Part shown: positions 1-7,059 of the stretch, in pieces
How the letters are laid out: each line of letters begins with the position of its first letter
Position numbering within the stretch: the stretch's first letter is position 1
NCBI GenBank assembly: GCA_002305255.1
Contig: DBQN01000046.1
Location: 148 to 11,118 of the forward strand
Length of the DNA stretch: 10,971 bases
Direction of reading: 5' to 3'
Origin: Firmicutes bacterium UBA1393
GTDB taxonomy: Bacteria; Bacillota; DTU025
Notes under the pieces: generated by a model
Seen by the model: the letters and a program-made list of their open reading frames with translations, nothing else
What the model was told of the DNA's origin: nothing
The model's database searches: none
Made by a program: the position numbers and the translations under genes

Positions 1-21
1 GATGACGGAGATCAAAGGAGA

Positions 22-43
22 GGAATGCCCCGCGAGGCATTCC
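22..43. terminator. Hairpin with 8-bp perfect stem, possible terminator
   Basis: GGAATGCC at 22-29 pairs exactly with GGCATTCC at 36-43 around a 6-nt loop. It lies 16 nt after a TGA at 3-5 that may end an upstream plus-strand gene. There is no T-tract after it on the plus strand; on the minus strand the next bases include a short pyrimidine run. The stem resembles the hairpins at 2207-2232 and 2918-2947, suggesting that this genome uses GGCAT-cored hairpins at gene ends. Whether it terminates transcription is inferred. Confidence 0.4.
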
Positions 44-366
44 CACCAAACCCGCTCTAGCTGGGATGTCGACAGAGCAAGCGGCGGCCGTCGCGCGGGC
101 GACGGACAAGCGGTTCAGCTCGGGGCGATCGACGAGGGCGATCACCTCCACGGGGAGGCGGAAACGGGCTGAATGCCTCTGGCTGGAGGGGTTCAGGCGA
201 GCTACACCTCCAGTTGGAGGAGACGGGCCGGTTGCTATCTGCTGATGCACCATCATCGCCGACACAAGACGATTTCCAGTCTCGCCTGGGAGCTCCTCAC
301 CTGCCCTCAGGGGCTGTTCATCAGTCTGCCTGTCTACCAAGCACACGCCTGTGAAGTATCTGACAC

Positions 367-373
367 GAGGTGA
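367..373 (+). promoter_or_regulatory. Ribosome binding site that sets the TTG start of the ABC exporter
   Basis: GAGGTGA at 367-373 matches the 16S anti-Shine-Dalgarno complement and sits 7 nt before TTG 381. The upstream in-frame GTG at 351 has no such site in front of it. Confidence 0.6.
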
Positions 374-380
374 CGCACTC

Positions 381-2168
381 TTGCGACATATTACCCGTCT
401 TATCTGGATATCGCGCGCCTACTGGCGCTGGATGTTCCTCGCCTTTCTTGCGCTGGTAGGAGCCACAGGCGCGAACCTTGCGGGCCCATGGCTGATGCGC
501 CGCCTGATCAGCATGATAGAGGAAGGCGTCGCGGGCGTCGCGGGCAGCCTCCCGTCGGCCGGCACCCGCCAGGTGGTGACCACCGCACTGGCCCTGCTGC
601 TCATATACGCGGCGCGGCCGGCGCTGCGAGCCCTCCAAACGTGGTCTGCACACGTCGCGGGCTGGGGAAGCGTTGCCGAGGCGCGCAAGGAGATCTACCG
701 GCACCTGCAAAGGCAGTCGCCGAAGTATTACTCGTCCACCCAAACCGGGCAGATCATGTCGCGCGCCGTCAACGACACGGCCTCCTTCGAAGCGCTGATC
801 GCGCACGTCATCCCCGAGGCCTTGGTGGGGCTGCTCACGGTGGCGGGCGTGTTCGTGATGTTGTTCAGGATCAACGCAAGGCTAGCCCTGTTCACCCTCG
901 TGCCGATCCCCTTCATCATCCTGGGGTTCGTCGGGTATAACCGGGTCGTGCGTCCGCTGTTCCGACATGCCCAGTCTCGATTGGGCGACCTCAATGCAGT
1001 CTTGCAGGACAATATAAGCGGAATGCGCGAGATTCAGGTGTTCGCTCAGGAAGACCGGGAGCTGGAGTCTGTCGCGCGTCGGGTGATGGGTTACTCGACA
1101 TCCGTCACGCGAGCGGTGTCTACCAGTGCGTGCTTCCATGGCGCCATCGACTTCTTTGCCGGACTGGGCACCGTGTTTGTAGTGCTGTTCGGCGGGCTGA
1201 TGGCCCTGAAGGGGCAGGTGTCCATCGCCGACATCACCGGGTTTCTGCTGTATGTGAGCCTCTTCTACGAGCCGATCATGGGGCTGAACAAGCTGAATGA
1301 GTCGTTGCAGCAGGCCCTGGCGTCATCTGACCGCTACTTCGAGGTGCTCGACCGCGAGCCCGACATTGAGGACGCCCCTGGCGCCGCCGAACTCGGGCGA
1401 GTGAAGGGGCGGATCACCTACGAAGGCGTGTCTTTCGACTATGACGGCACTCCCGTGCTGAGCAACATCAACCTCGACATCAGACCGGGCGAGATGATAG
1501 CCCTAGTCGGGCCGACGGGCGTGGGCAAGACAACCATGGCCAACTTGATACCGCGCTTCTACGACCCCACCGAAGGGCGCGTGCTCATAGACGGCGTCGA
1601 CCTGCGTACCGTCACCACGGCCTCCCTGCACCGGAACGTCAGCATGGTGCTGCAAGACGTGTTCCTGTTCAACGGCACCGTGGCGGAGAACATCGCCTAC
1701 GGCAGCCCAGGCGCCACTCGCGAGCAGATCGTCGCGGCAGCGACGGCGGCCGGGGCCGACGAGTTCATCCGGGAGATGCCCCAGGGCTACGACACACCCA
1801 TCGGCGAGCGCGGCGTGAGGCTGTCGGGCGGGCAGAAGCAGCGTCTGGCCATCGCCCGAGCCCTGCTCTACGACGCGCCGGTGCTCATCCTGGACGAGGC
1901 CACATCAGCCGTCGACACCGAAACCGAGGCCAAGATCGCCTCCGCCCTCGAGCACCTCACCGAGGGCAGAACAACGATAGTCATCGCACACCGTCTATCA
2001 ACTATCAGACGGGCCGATCGGATCATCGTGCTAGACGAAGGAGAGATCGTCGAGCAGGGCACACACGAGCAGCTCATGGCGGTGGGCGGTCTGTACGCAA
2101 AACTTGTCAACGTGGATGCCAATGAGACCGGCGGCCGTGTGGCAGCGGCCTTCGCGCCCGGACGGTGA
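381..2168 (+). CDS. ABC exporter half-transporter (MsbA/ABCB-like, TMD-NBD fusion)
   Basis: This is an ATP-driven membrane exporter of the MsbA/MDR type, acting in the cytoplasmic membrane as a dimer of half-transporters. The 595-residue protein has an N-terminal six-helix transmembrane domain (about residues 1-310) and a C-terminal nucleotide-binding domain. The Walker A GPTGVGKTT lies at 377-385, the ABC signature LSGGQ at 481-485, the Walker B ending in Asp505-Glu506, and the switch His at 537. All catalytic residues are present, including the Glu after Walker B, so it could work as a homodimer. No second half-transporter is adjacent. TTG 381 is chosen because GAGGTGA lies 7 nt upstream and the protein then begins just before the first membrane segment, as is usual. 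GTG 351 would add 10 residues and lacks a binding site. The substrate (lipid, drug or peptide) cannot be told from the sequence. Confidence 0.93.
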   Translation: MRHITRLIWISRAYWRWMFLAFLALVGATGANLAGPWLMRRLISMIEEGVAGVAGSLPSAGTRQVVTTALALLLIYAARPALRALQTWSAHVAGWGSVAEARKEIYRHLQRQSPKYYSSTQTGQIMSRAVNDTASFEALIAHVIPEALVGLLTVAGVFVMLFRINARLALFTLVPIPFIILGFVGYNRVVRPLFRHAQSRLGDLNAVLQDNISGMREIQVFAQEDRELESVARRVMGYSTSVTRAVSTSACFHGAIDFFAGLGTVFVVLFGGLMALKGQVSIADITGFLLYVSLFYEPIMGLNKLNESLQQALASSDRYFEVLDREPDIEDAPGAAELGRVKGRITYEGVSFDYDGTPVLSNINLDIRPGEMIALVGPTGVGKTTMANLIPRFYDPTEGRVLIDGVDLRTVTTASLHRNVSMVLQDVFLFNGTVAENIAYGSPGATREQIVAAATAAGADEFIREMPQGYDTPIGERGVRLSGGQKQRLAIARALLYDAPVLILDEATSAVDTETEAKIASALEHLTEGRTTIVIAHRLSTIRRADRIIVLDEGEIVEQGTHEQLMAVGGLYAKLVNVDANETGGRVAAAFAPGR

Positions 2169-2206
2169 CGAGGCGGCGGGCTGGCGGCGCCGCGGCGGCC
2201 CTAGCG

Positions 2207-2232
2207 GCATTGCCCCCCCGCAACCGCAATGC
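2207..2232 (+). terminator. Hairpin after the ABC exporter gene
   Basis: GCATTGC at 2207-2213 pairs exactly with GCAATGC at 2226-2232 around a 12-nt C-rich loop, starting 38 nt after the exporter stop. There is no T-tract, so termination is only possible. If it is real, the downstream helical protein needs its own promoter in 2233-2290, where I see no clear one. Confidence 0.3.
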
Positions 2233-2291
2233 TCACCGACAGGTAGTCTGTTCGACGGCGGGTGCATATCGTGGCGTAGCAGCATGTGTCC

Positions 2292-2297
2292 GAGGAG
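2292..2297 (+). promoter_or_regulatory. Ribosome binding site that sets the start of the helical protein
   Basis: GAGGAG at 2292-2297 lies 8 nt before ATG 2306. The open frame extends back to a GTG-type start at 2165, but nothing there resembles a binding site, and the added residues are the Ala/Arg-rich composition expected of non-coding GC-rich sequence. Confidence 0.7.
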
Positions 2298-2305
2298 TGA
2301 GTCAC

Positions 2306-2866
2306 ATGGACCAATGCCCGATATACACCCGCGCATGCCAGCTCAACAACACCATGAGGATGCTCTGGGAGCAACATGCGACCTGGACTCGCCAGACCAT
2401 CATCAGTATTGCCGAGGGCCTTGCCGACGAGAGAGCAACGACGGCGCGCCTGCTCCGCAATCCCGTCGACATGGCGGCGCTGTTCCGACCACTATATGGC
2501 GACGCTGTGGCCGACAGGTTTCAGGCGCTGCTCACTAATCACCTGGTGCTCGCTGCCCAGCTGGTCAAAGCGGCCAAGGCAGGCGACAGCATGGCCGCCG
2601 CCGACATCGAGCGAAGATGGTACGCCAACGGCGATGAGATAGCCGCGTTGCTGAGCATGATAAACCCCTTCTTGTCTAGGGAGACGCTAACGACGGCGTG
2701 GCGCACGCACCTGGCTCAGGTCAAAGCGCAGGCAGTTGCGAGACTGAATAGAGACTACGCGGCTGATATCGCGTCCTACGACCAAGGCGAGCTACATCTC
2801 CTGGAGATGGCCGATGCCCTTACGTGCGGGCTCCTCGCCCAGTTCCCGTGGCTCGGCAGTTGCTAG
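2306..2866 (+). CDS. Small all-helical protein with three His-containing repeats; function unknown
   Basis: This 186-residue soluble protein has no signal peptide or membrane segment and is predicted to be almost entirely alpha-helical. It resembles a family of roughly 180-residue Firmicutes proteins beginning LWxxHxxWTRxxIIS. From memory, these are sometimes labelled 'acetylglutamate kinase', but no kinase motif is present here and the real acetylglutamate kinase is encoded further right. The sequence reads as a threefold repeat of about 55 residues. His24, His79 and His135 occupy equivalent helix positions. In the first two units an Arg-x3-Asn (Arg48/Asn52, Arg104/Asn108) follows 24-29 residues later, then an Asp and an AAL segment. 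The third unit is more diverged. The start is ATG 2306, preceded by GAGGAG. The gene lies 137 bp after the exporter on the same strand, so a shared transcript is possible. Its biochemical role is not known to me. Confidence 0.8.
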   Translation: MDQCPIYTRACQLNNTMRMLWEQHATWTRQTIISIAEGLADERATTARLLRNPVDMAALFRPLYGDAVADRFQALLTNHLVLAAQLVKAAKAGDSMAAADIERRWYANGDEIAALLSMINPFLSRETLTTAWRTHLAQVKAQAVARLNRDYAADIASYDQGELHLLEMADALTCGLLAQFPWLGSC

Positions 2867-2917
2867 ACAGGGCAGGCGATGGGTGCTGCCGCCAGGTGGG
2901 GCAATAAGAGAGTAGTG

Positions 2918-2947
2918 AAGAGGCATGCCGCGCGCGGCATGCCTCTT
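2918..2947. terminator. Perfect 30-bp palindrome, bidirectional terminator between convergent genes
   Basis: Bases 2918-2947 equal their own reverse complement without a mismatch: a 12-bp arm (2918-2929), a GCGCGC centre and the matching arm (2936-2947). It lies between the stop of the helical protein (2866) and the stop of the minus-strand secreted protein (2971), where a bidirectional terminator is expected. Neither side has a strong T-tract, only short pyrimidine runs (CTCTTGCCATTT on the plus side). This favours a strong-stem, weak-U terminator. Confidence 0.7.
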
Positions 2948-2970
2948 GCCATTTGCCATCTGCAGAATCC

Positions 2971-5052
2971 TCAGTACTGGCCCCATTCGGTCACGGGCTC
3001 ATCATCGGGGTTATTCTCAATGAGGGCGTTGCGGTAGCCCACGAGGCTAGCCAGGATGAACCTGAGGTGGTCTATGAACGCAGGGTGTGCTGACTTAGCT
3101 GCTTCAGCCTTTGCTATTGCATCGGAGAACTCCTGGATGACCGTGTCCAGCCTATCGATATCCAGCACGGCGCGTTGCCTCGGAGGCTGTGCTTCCAGCT
3201 CGTAACCCCAGGTGCCGGTAGATCCGGGCGCGGGGGGCGCGGCGCCGGTGAGCGTCGCAGTCGCTGCCGGTGTCGACGCAACCGCAGGCTGCGCCGCCGC
3301 CGCCGCACCCAGACCCGCATCGGGTGACACTGATGGCAGTGTCACCAGTCTCGGTGGCGAGGCCTCGACGATCGGCTGCCCAGCTCTGGTGTACACGATC
3401 TGGCTGAGAAACACCCTGTTGCCCTTGGTGCGGAAGTCTATGCGATCTTGCCCTTCAGGTACGGTTACGGTCATCGTTCCCACATACGCGTAACCATAGT
3501 CCGGACTCTCCATGTGCAGGTCAAGGATGTCCGAAGGAGTGACCGTGCGGCTCACTGCAGCCACGCTCAGGTTCTCAGGCCGTGCGACCTCCAGACGGTC
3601 TTCGCGTTCCTTTTCGGCCACGCTGGACTCAAAGAACACATTGAACGACACAGTACCGCCTGCCTTGTCGGGTAGGTAGATGCTTCCCGCCCTCGTATAG
3701 GCAAGTTTCGACAGACTGCCCTGAATGTAGTTGCCCGACGTTGTCAGTATGTCACTGGTGGTACCAAGGGCCGATGTGAACTTGATGTTCGCAAGGAACG
3801 ACCTGTCGGATCCCTCGAACTTCAGTATGCTCGTTCCCTTTGGAATCTCGAGCCTGATACGCTGGATCGGGGGAGTGAACCCCGAGTTGCTGCCATCAAC
3901 CATCTCCGCCAGATCGGCCTGAATGGGGCCTGGATGAGTGGCTTCCAACAGCGTGGGCCCCAGTGGGTACGATACGATCTTGAGGGCTAGCTCCGGCAAC
4001 ACCTCTACTGGTGACAACCGCGCGTGCAAGTCCATCTCGAGGGTGCCGCCCTCTGCGTGGGGCAGAATCAGGGTGTGTCGAAGATAATAGAGCTTGCCTG
4101 TGCTTTTGCCCTGGTACGGTGTGCTACCGTAGTACACGAGCGCCCCTCCGGCAGTCGCGGGCACGGTGACGGGTGGATTTGGACTGAACTCAACATCAGA
4201 GATGACGATCCGGCTCCGCTTGGTCCCGAGCTTGACATGCTGGAAACCGGGGGGAACATCTACGGTGAACCTGCCTATGGGGGCGAAACCCCAGCTCTTC
4301 GAGTCCCATTGGATGTCCACCGCGTCAGCCCATGTCGCCTTGAGGTCGGGAGCTTCAAGCACGGCTTTGGGCGGATACTTGATAGACAGAGTATCGTCTG
4401 TGGAAGGCTCGCCGGCATATACCCTGAGGTAGCCGGTGAATGAGACTGTGCCGCCGAAGGGAGTGAGGAGGGACATGTCTTTGATGCCCCAGTAAGGTTT
4501 GTTGTTGTTGCCTCCAGCGTAAACGGGCGCCTGCCCCAGCGTGACCACGGTGTCTGCTCCATTGAACACAGGCGATGCCAGAAACACCCTACTCGCTGAG
4601 ATCTGCAGAAGCTGACATTCCGCCGGCACAGTGATGGAGATCTTCCCGACCTCGATGAATCCGCGTGTCGCGTCATCCCGTCTCATCTCTGCGAACGGAC
4701 CCGGAGTGCCGGCAGTGGTTCCTTTCCTTTCGACGGGTTTCTCAGAGGTGCTGGGCCAGGGCAGTGCCTGAAAGGCGTAGTTGATCTGCTTCTCGTCTTG
4801 CCTGCTCTCTACATACAAGGTTGCCTCAAAGATGCCCCCCTGCGCGCTGGGCAGATACCACCAGCGATTGGCGTCGTAGTAAGGCTGGCCGGTGTCGCTG
4901 CCCCACCTGATGTTGACGCTGTCGCCAAAGTAGCCGAGGAAAGGCTCTGGCTGAAGTGTGTTCTGGGATGAGGCCGCCGGAGTGCAGAAGACTACCATCA
5001 ACACGGCCACTAATAGTACGGGTATGGGTATGGGTTTGGCCCTGAGTCTCAT
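2971..5052 (-). CDS. Large secreted protein with four beta-rich repeats and a helical C-terminus; function unknown
   Basis: This 693-residue protein has a signal peptide: basic residues 2-6, a hydrophobic core at about 9-22, and likely cleavage near residues 27-30. The mature part is a tandem array with a period of about 125-135 residues. One recurring element (xGxIxITVPxG, then RxFLxxIxF) begins near 135, 259, 396 and 524. A second (LPxAxGGTxxFxxxxxS) appears near 67, 196, 329 and 459. A short D-I-x-x-S-x-x-x-G-F/Y segment precedes the first element in the later copies. The spacing suggests repeated beta-sandwich domains, though I cannot assign a family. An Ala/Pro/Thr-rich linker (about 574-612) leads to a predicted helical domain (about 627-680) that may mediate oligomerisation. 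There is no LPXTG motif and no SLH domain. AGGAGG lies 10 nt before the ATG. The LuxR-type membrane protein gene is directly upstream on the same strand. A surface or envelope-associated structural or binding role is an inference. Confidence 0.85.
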   Translation of the reverse strand: MRLRAKPIPIPVLLVAVLMVVFCTPAASSQNTLQPEPFLGYFGDSVNIRWGSDTGQPYYDANRWWYLPSAQGGIFEATLYVESRQDEKQINYAFQALPWPSTSEKPVERKGTTAGTPGPFAEMRRDDATRGFIEVGKISITVPAECQLLQISASRVFLASPVFNGADTVVTLGQAPVYAGGNNNKPYWGIKDMSLLTPFGGTVSFTGYLRVYAGEPSTDDTLSIKYPPKAVLEAPDLKATWADAVDIQWDSKSWGFAPIGRFTVDVPPGFQHVKLGTKRSRIVISDVEFSPNPPVTVPATAGGALVYYGSTPYQGKSTGKLYYLRHTLILPHAEGGTLEMDLHARLSPVEVLPELALKIVSYPLGPTLLEATHPGPIQADLAEMVDGSNSGFTPPIQRIRLEIPKGTSILKFEGSDRSFLANIKFTSALGTTSDILTTSGNYIQGSLSKLAYTRAGSIYLPDKAGGTVSFNVFFESSVAEKEREDRLEVARPENLSVAAVSRTVTPSDILDLHMESPDYGYAYVGTMTVTVPEGQDRIDFRTKGNRVFLSQIVYTRAGQPIVEASPPRLVTLPSVSPDAGLGAAAAAQPAVASTPAATATLTGAAPPAPGSTGTWGYELEAQPPRQRAVLDIDRLDTVIQEFSDAIAKAEAAKSAHPAFIDHLRFILASLVGYRNALIENNPDDEPVTEWGQY

Positions 5053-5163
5053 AATACCGCTGCCTCCTGTCGTGCTTGATCACTGGCGTCCTTTTCGCGC
5101 CTTCAAGGCCGCGAGGCCGCCGGCCACCGCGAAGGTAACCTTGCGCAACCTGGGCATCGTGTC

Positions 5164-5193
5164 ATTACGAGAGTAACAGCTGATTAACGACAA
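5164..5193 (-). promoter_or_regulatory. Possible promoter of the secreted repeat protein
   Basis: Reading the minus strand, TTGTCG (5193-5188) and CGTAAT (5169-5164) are separated by 18 nt, each matching 4 of 6 consensus bases. This is a weak promoter, the kind that needs an activator. Transcription would start near 5157, leaving a leader of about 105 nt. The 17-bp palindrome at 5198-5214 lies immediately upstream of the -35. Confidence 0.35.
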
Positions 5194-5197
5194 GCCA

Positions 5198-5214
5198 TCA
5201 CCCGAATCGGGTGA
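5198..5214. promoter_or_regulatory. 17-bp palindrome, candidate regulator binding site
   Basis: TCACCCGAATCGGGTGA is a perfect inverted repeat of two 8-bp arms around a single central A. The centre is too short for a good RNA hairpin loop, so an operator for a dimeric DNA-binding protein is more likely. It lies between the LuxR-type gene and the secreted protein gene, just upstream of the weak -35 and centred about 49 bp before the inferred start site, a position compatible with activation. The neighbouring LuxR-type protein is the obvious candidate ligand, by inference only. Confidence 0.45.
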
Positions 5215-5258
5215 ATCTTCCGTGGAGGGAGGGGGATAGGCAGAGCGGCGCAGCAAGA

Positions 5259-5283
5259 GCCCCCACCCTGTTCGGGTAGGGGC
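5259..5283 (-). terminator. Hairpin after the LuxR-type regulator gene
   Basis: On the minus strand a 10-bp G/C-rich stem (5283-5274 with 5268-5259), containing one G-U pair, closes a 5-nt loop 25 nt after the regulator's stop. The following bases (TCTTGCTGCG) give only a weak U-tract. It would separate the regulator transcript from that of the secreted protein downstream, making the palindrome and promoter at 5164-5214 relevant to the latter alone. Confidence 0.5.
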
Positions 5284-5308
5284 ACAGATCCGCGGCGTAT
5301 GCTGCTGT

Positions 5309-6778
5309 TTACTCGCTCGGGGGTGGGTCATCCCCGCCGCATTCTGACATGGCCATTTCTATCAGCTCTTCGCGGCTACGGATGCCCAGTTTGGCGTAGA
5401 TGTTCTTGACATAGTACTTCACTGTGTTCTCGCTGATGAACAACTCGCGCCCGATCATCTTGTATGTCTTCCTCTGAAGAAGCAGTGCGGCAACTTGACG
5501 CTCCCTTTCCGAAAGACTCTCATGGACCGCGAGTCCGCCGACCGATCGGGTCTGCTCACTCGGCGGGCCCCCTTCAGATGGCACCAGGTAGGCATGGCTC
5601 TTCAGCAGAGAGCAAAGACGCTTGTGAAGAGGGGGCAGCAAGGCGAGGGTGATACACACCACTGCCAGCGCCAACAGAGTGGAGTTGAGGACCTGCGCCT
5701 CAGCAGACGCCGCGAACACAGCCCTCGCGATCACGCCTCCCAACAGCACACCCATTACATTGGCTGACAGACCGATTCCGAACATCATTGACGGATTGGC
5801 GCAGTGATCCAGCATCTCGCCGAGGATACTCCACCAGAACAGATCGTATATGCCGAATGCACTCAGCATCAGAGTGTTGACGACGAGGTAGCTCGCTGCC
5901 GAGCGGTCGACGAACACGAAGGCTATGAACGCCAGACCGATCATGGCCAGGGCCACGTAGAGCATGTAGTTCCTGTTCACCTTGATGGCCGGGTTCTTGA
6001 CAAGGTATATGGCGACAATGTAGGGCACCGCCCAATACCAGCTTGTCAGCCACGTGTGATGGGCGAAGGCCGGGTTCACCACCTGGTACATCAGCCCCGA
6101 GTTCACCGTGATCACAAGAATGAACAGACACAGCAAGGCGAGGGCGCTCCCGACGGCGGGGCGGTCAGGTTCGGCGACGGAAACAGGCATCGATACGGCG
6201 CCTGCATCACCGTCATCCGCTGGAAGGCGAAGTGCAAGTACGAATGCGCCCAGAAGCATCAGCATAGACAGTGCCAGCCCCACCTCGGGACATACATGGA
6301 CAGCCGTCATGTTGAGAAGGATCATGAGCAAGTTGGACCATATGAGGACCTCGGCAGCCGTGTTCATGCGCTCGTTCCTGGGCGTGGCGCTCCTGAAGTA
6401 GAAACCCCACGCCGCAACGCAACCTCCGGCTACAAGGGAACACGCGACGATGATCGGGCCCCAGATCACAGACGGAGGGAAGAAGAACACGGCGGATGCG
6501 GCGATGAAGAATGGATACGCCAACAGCAGGAGCCGCCGTGCGGAGCCGGTGGTTCTGATCAGGAAGCCGCAAGCGAGCAGTCCCACAAAGATCGCGGCGA
6601 CGCCGCCAAACACCGTGCGATCCGGGCTGAGCCCCGAAGCGCGCCACAGCTCCTGCAGCATTTGCCCCTCAAAGAGAAAAGACAGCATCCACGCAGAGAA
6701 CAGCGAGTGGACGACGACCGAGAGTCGTCGCGCACCCAGCCAGGCACTTTGCGCTTCGCCGATTCCCCCGTGAGCCAC
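5309..6778 (-). CDS. Membrane-embedded LuxR-family transcriptional regulator (MFS-like sensor domain + GerE HTH)
   Basis: This 489-residue protein is probably a one-component regulator that senses a signal in or across the membrane and binds DNA with its tail. About twelve hydrophobic segments occupy residues 20-385, with a polar loop near 186-208 in the middle, as in MFS-type folds. After a hydrophilic linker, the LuxR/GerE helix-turn-helix lies at about 421-478: LSERERQVAALLL, then SENTVKYYVKNIYAKLGIRSR, with the usual E-R-E, T-V-K and K-L motif residues. There is no phosphoacceptor receiver domain. Similar multi-membrane-span LuxR proteins are known in Eggerthella and relatives, where they control neighbouring genes. 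GTG 6778 is preferred because GGAGG (6792-6788) lies 9 nt upstream; ATG 6835 would add 19 residues and has no binding site. Its likely target is the secreted repeat protein downstream. Confidence 0.88.
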   Translation of the reverse strand: MAHGGIGEAQSAWLGARRLSVVVHSLFSAWMLSFLFEGQMLQELWRASGLSPDRTVFGGVAAIFVGLLACGFLIRTTGSARRLLLLAYPFFIAASAVFFFPPSVIWGPIIVACSLVAGGCVAAWGFYFRSATPRNERMNTAAEVLIWSNLLMILLNMTAVHVCPEVGLALSMLMLLGAFVLALRLPADDGDAGAVSMPVSVAEPDRPAVGSALALLCLFILVITVNSGLMYQVVNPAFAHHTWLTSWYWAVPYIVAIYLVKNPAIKVNRNYMLYVALAMIGLAFIAFVFVDRSAASYLVVNTLMLSAFGIYDLFWWSILGEMLDHCANPSMMFGIGLSANVMGVLLGGVIARAVFAASAEAQVLNSTLLALAVVCITLALLPPLHKRLCSLLKSHAYLVPSEGGPPSEQTRSVGGLAVHESLSERERQVAALLLQRKTYKMIGRELFISENTVKYYVKNIYAKLGIRSREELIEMAMSECGGDDPPPSE

Positions 6779-6787
6779 GTCCTCACC

Positions 6788-6792
6788 CCTCC
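6788..6792 (-). promoter_or_regulatory. Ribosome binding site that sets the GTG start of the LuxR-type regulator
   Basis: GGAGG on the minus strand (6792-6788) is 9 nt from GTG 6778. The bases before the alternative ATG 6835 read TCTCCT, which cannot pair with the anti-Shine-Dalgarno sequence. Confidence 0.6.
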
Positions 6793-6993
6793 AGCGCACA
6801 AAGCGCGTGCCCGCCCCGGCCACCTCTACGGACATAGGAGACAGATGTCATACCGAGATCATTCGATCATTGCAGGTGCAATCCTCCCTGCTGCGAGGCT
6901 ATGCCCCGGAACAATGAGACTGACAGCCGGCAGGAAGGAACCTATGCGGTGAGTTGCCTGACCATGAGAAAGGAATTGATATGCACATAGCCC

Positions 6994-7021
6994 TTGACTT
7001 TGGCGCAGAAGCGTGCATAAT
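6994..7021 (+). promoter_or_regulatory. Likely promoter of the arginine operon
   Basis: TTGACT (6994-6999) and CATAAT (7016-7021) are separated by 16 nt; each matches the sigma-A consensus at 5 of 6 positions. Transcription would start near 7028, giving a leader of about 245 nt before argC. An AT-rich ARG-box-like segment overlaps the -10. Confidence 0.5.
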
Positions 7022-7030
7022 TATGATACT
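7013..7030 (+). promoter_or_regulatory. Possible ArgR operator (half-conserved ARG box)
   Basis: The segment TGCATAATTATGA keeps the left half and AT-rich centre of the ArgR consensus (TGAAT-wwww-ATTCA), but the right half is poor. Its place over the -10 of the best arg promoter would suit repression by arginine-bound ArgR. No ArgR gene is in the window. Confidence 0.3.
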
Positions 7031-7059
7031 GCCTTATCACAACGACTGAGCGAACTCGC

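Larger units (their letters stand above)
1..380. other. Intergenic/leader region before the ABC exporter
   Basis: No confident gene lies here. A TGA at 3-5 on the plus strand could end a gene outside the window, followed by a hairpin at 22-43. The middle contains alternating complementary hexamers (CCTCCA at 145-150 and 207-212; TGGAGG at 184-189 and 215-220), so an RNA from this stretch could fold in alternative ways. No convincing -35/-10 pair was found for the exporter. On the minus strand one frame stays open from about 256 to the left edge, with mostly G/C third positions around 65-165. It has no ribosome binding site and no recognisable product, so it is not called as a gene. Confidence 0.5.

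Noticed and set aside
66..245. Short plus-strand frame starting at ATG 66
   Set aside because: It has no ribosome binding site, becomes Arg-rich noise after about 20 codons, and resembles no known protein.
2165..2305. Upstream extension of the helical protein to 2165
   Set aside because: The added 47 residues are Ala/Arg-rich, overlap the exporter's stop, and lack a ribosome binding site, whereas ATG 2306 has a strong one.
5804..6952. Long plus-strand open frame opposite the LuxR-type gene
   Set aside because: It is the antisense shadow of a clearly recognisable membrane protein; its translation is His/Arg/Glu-rich without domains and has no ribosome binding site.
6964..6990. Eight-codon frame ATG...TAG upstream of the arg promoter
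   Set aside because: It lies before the inferred transcription start and has no ribosome binding site.
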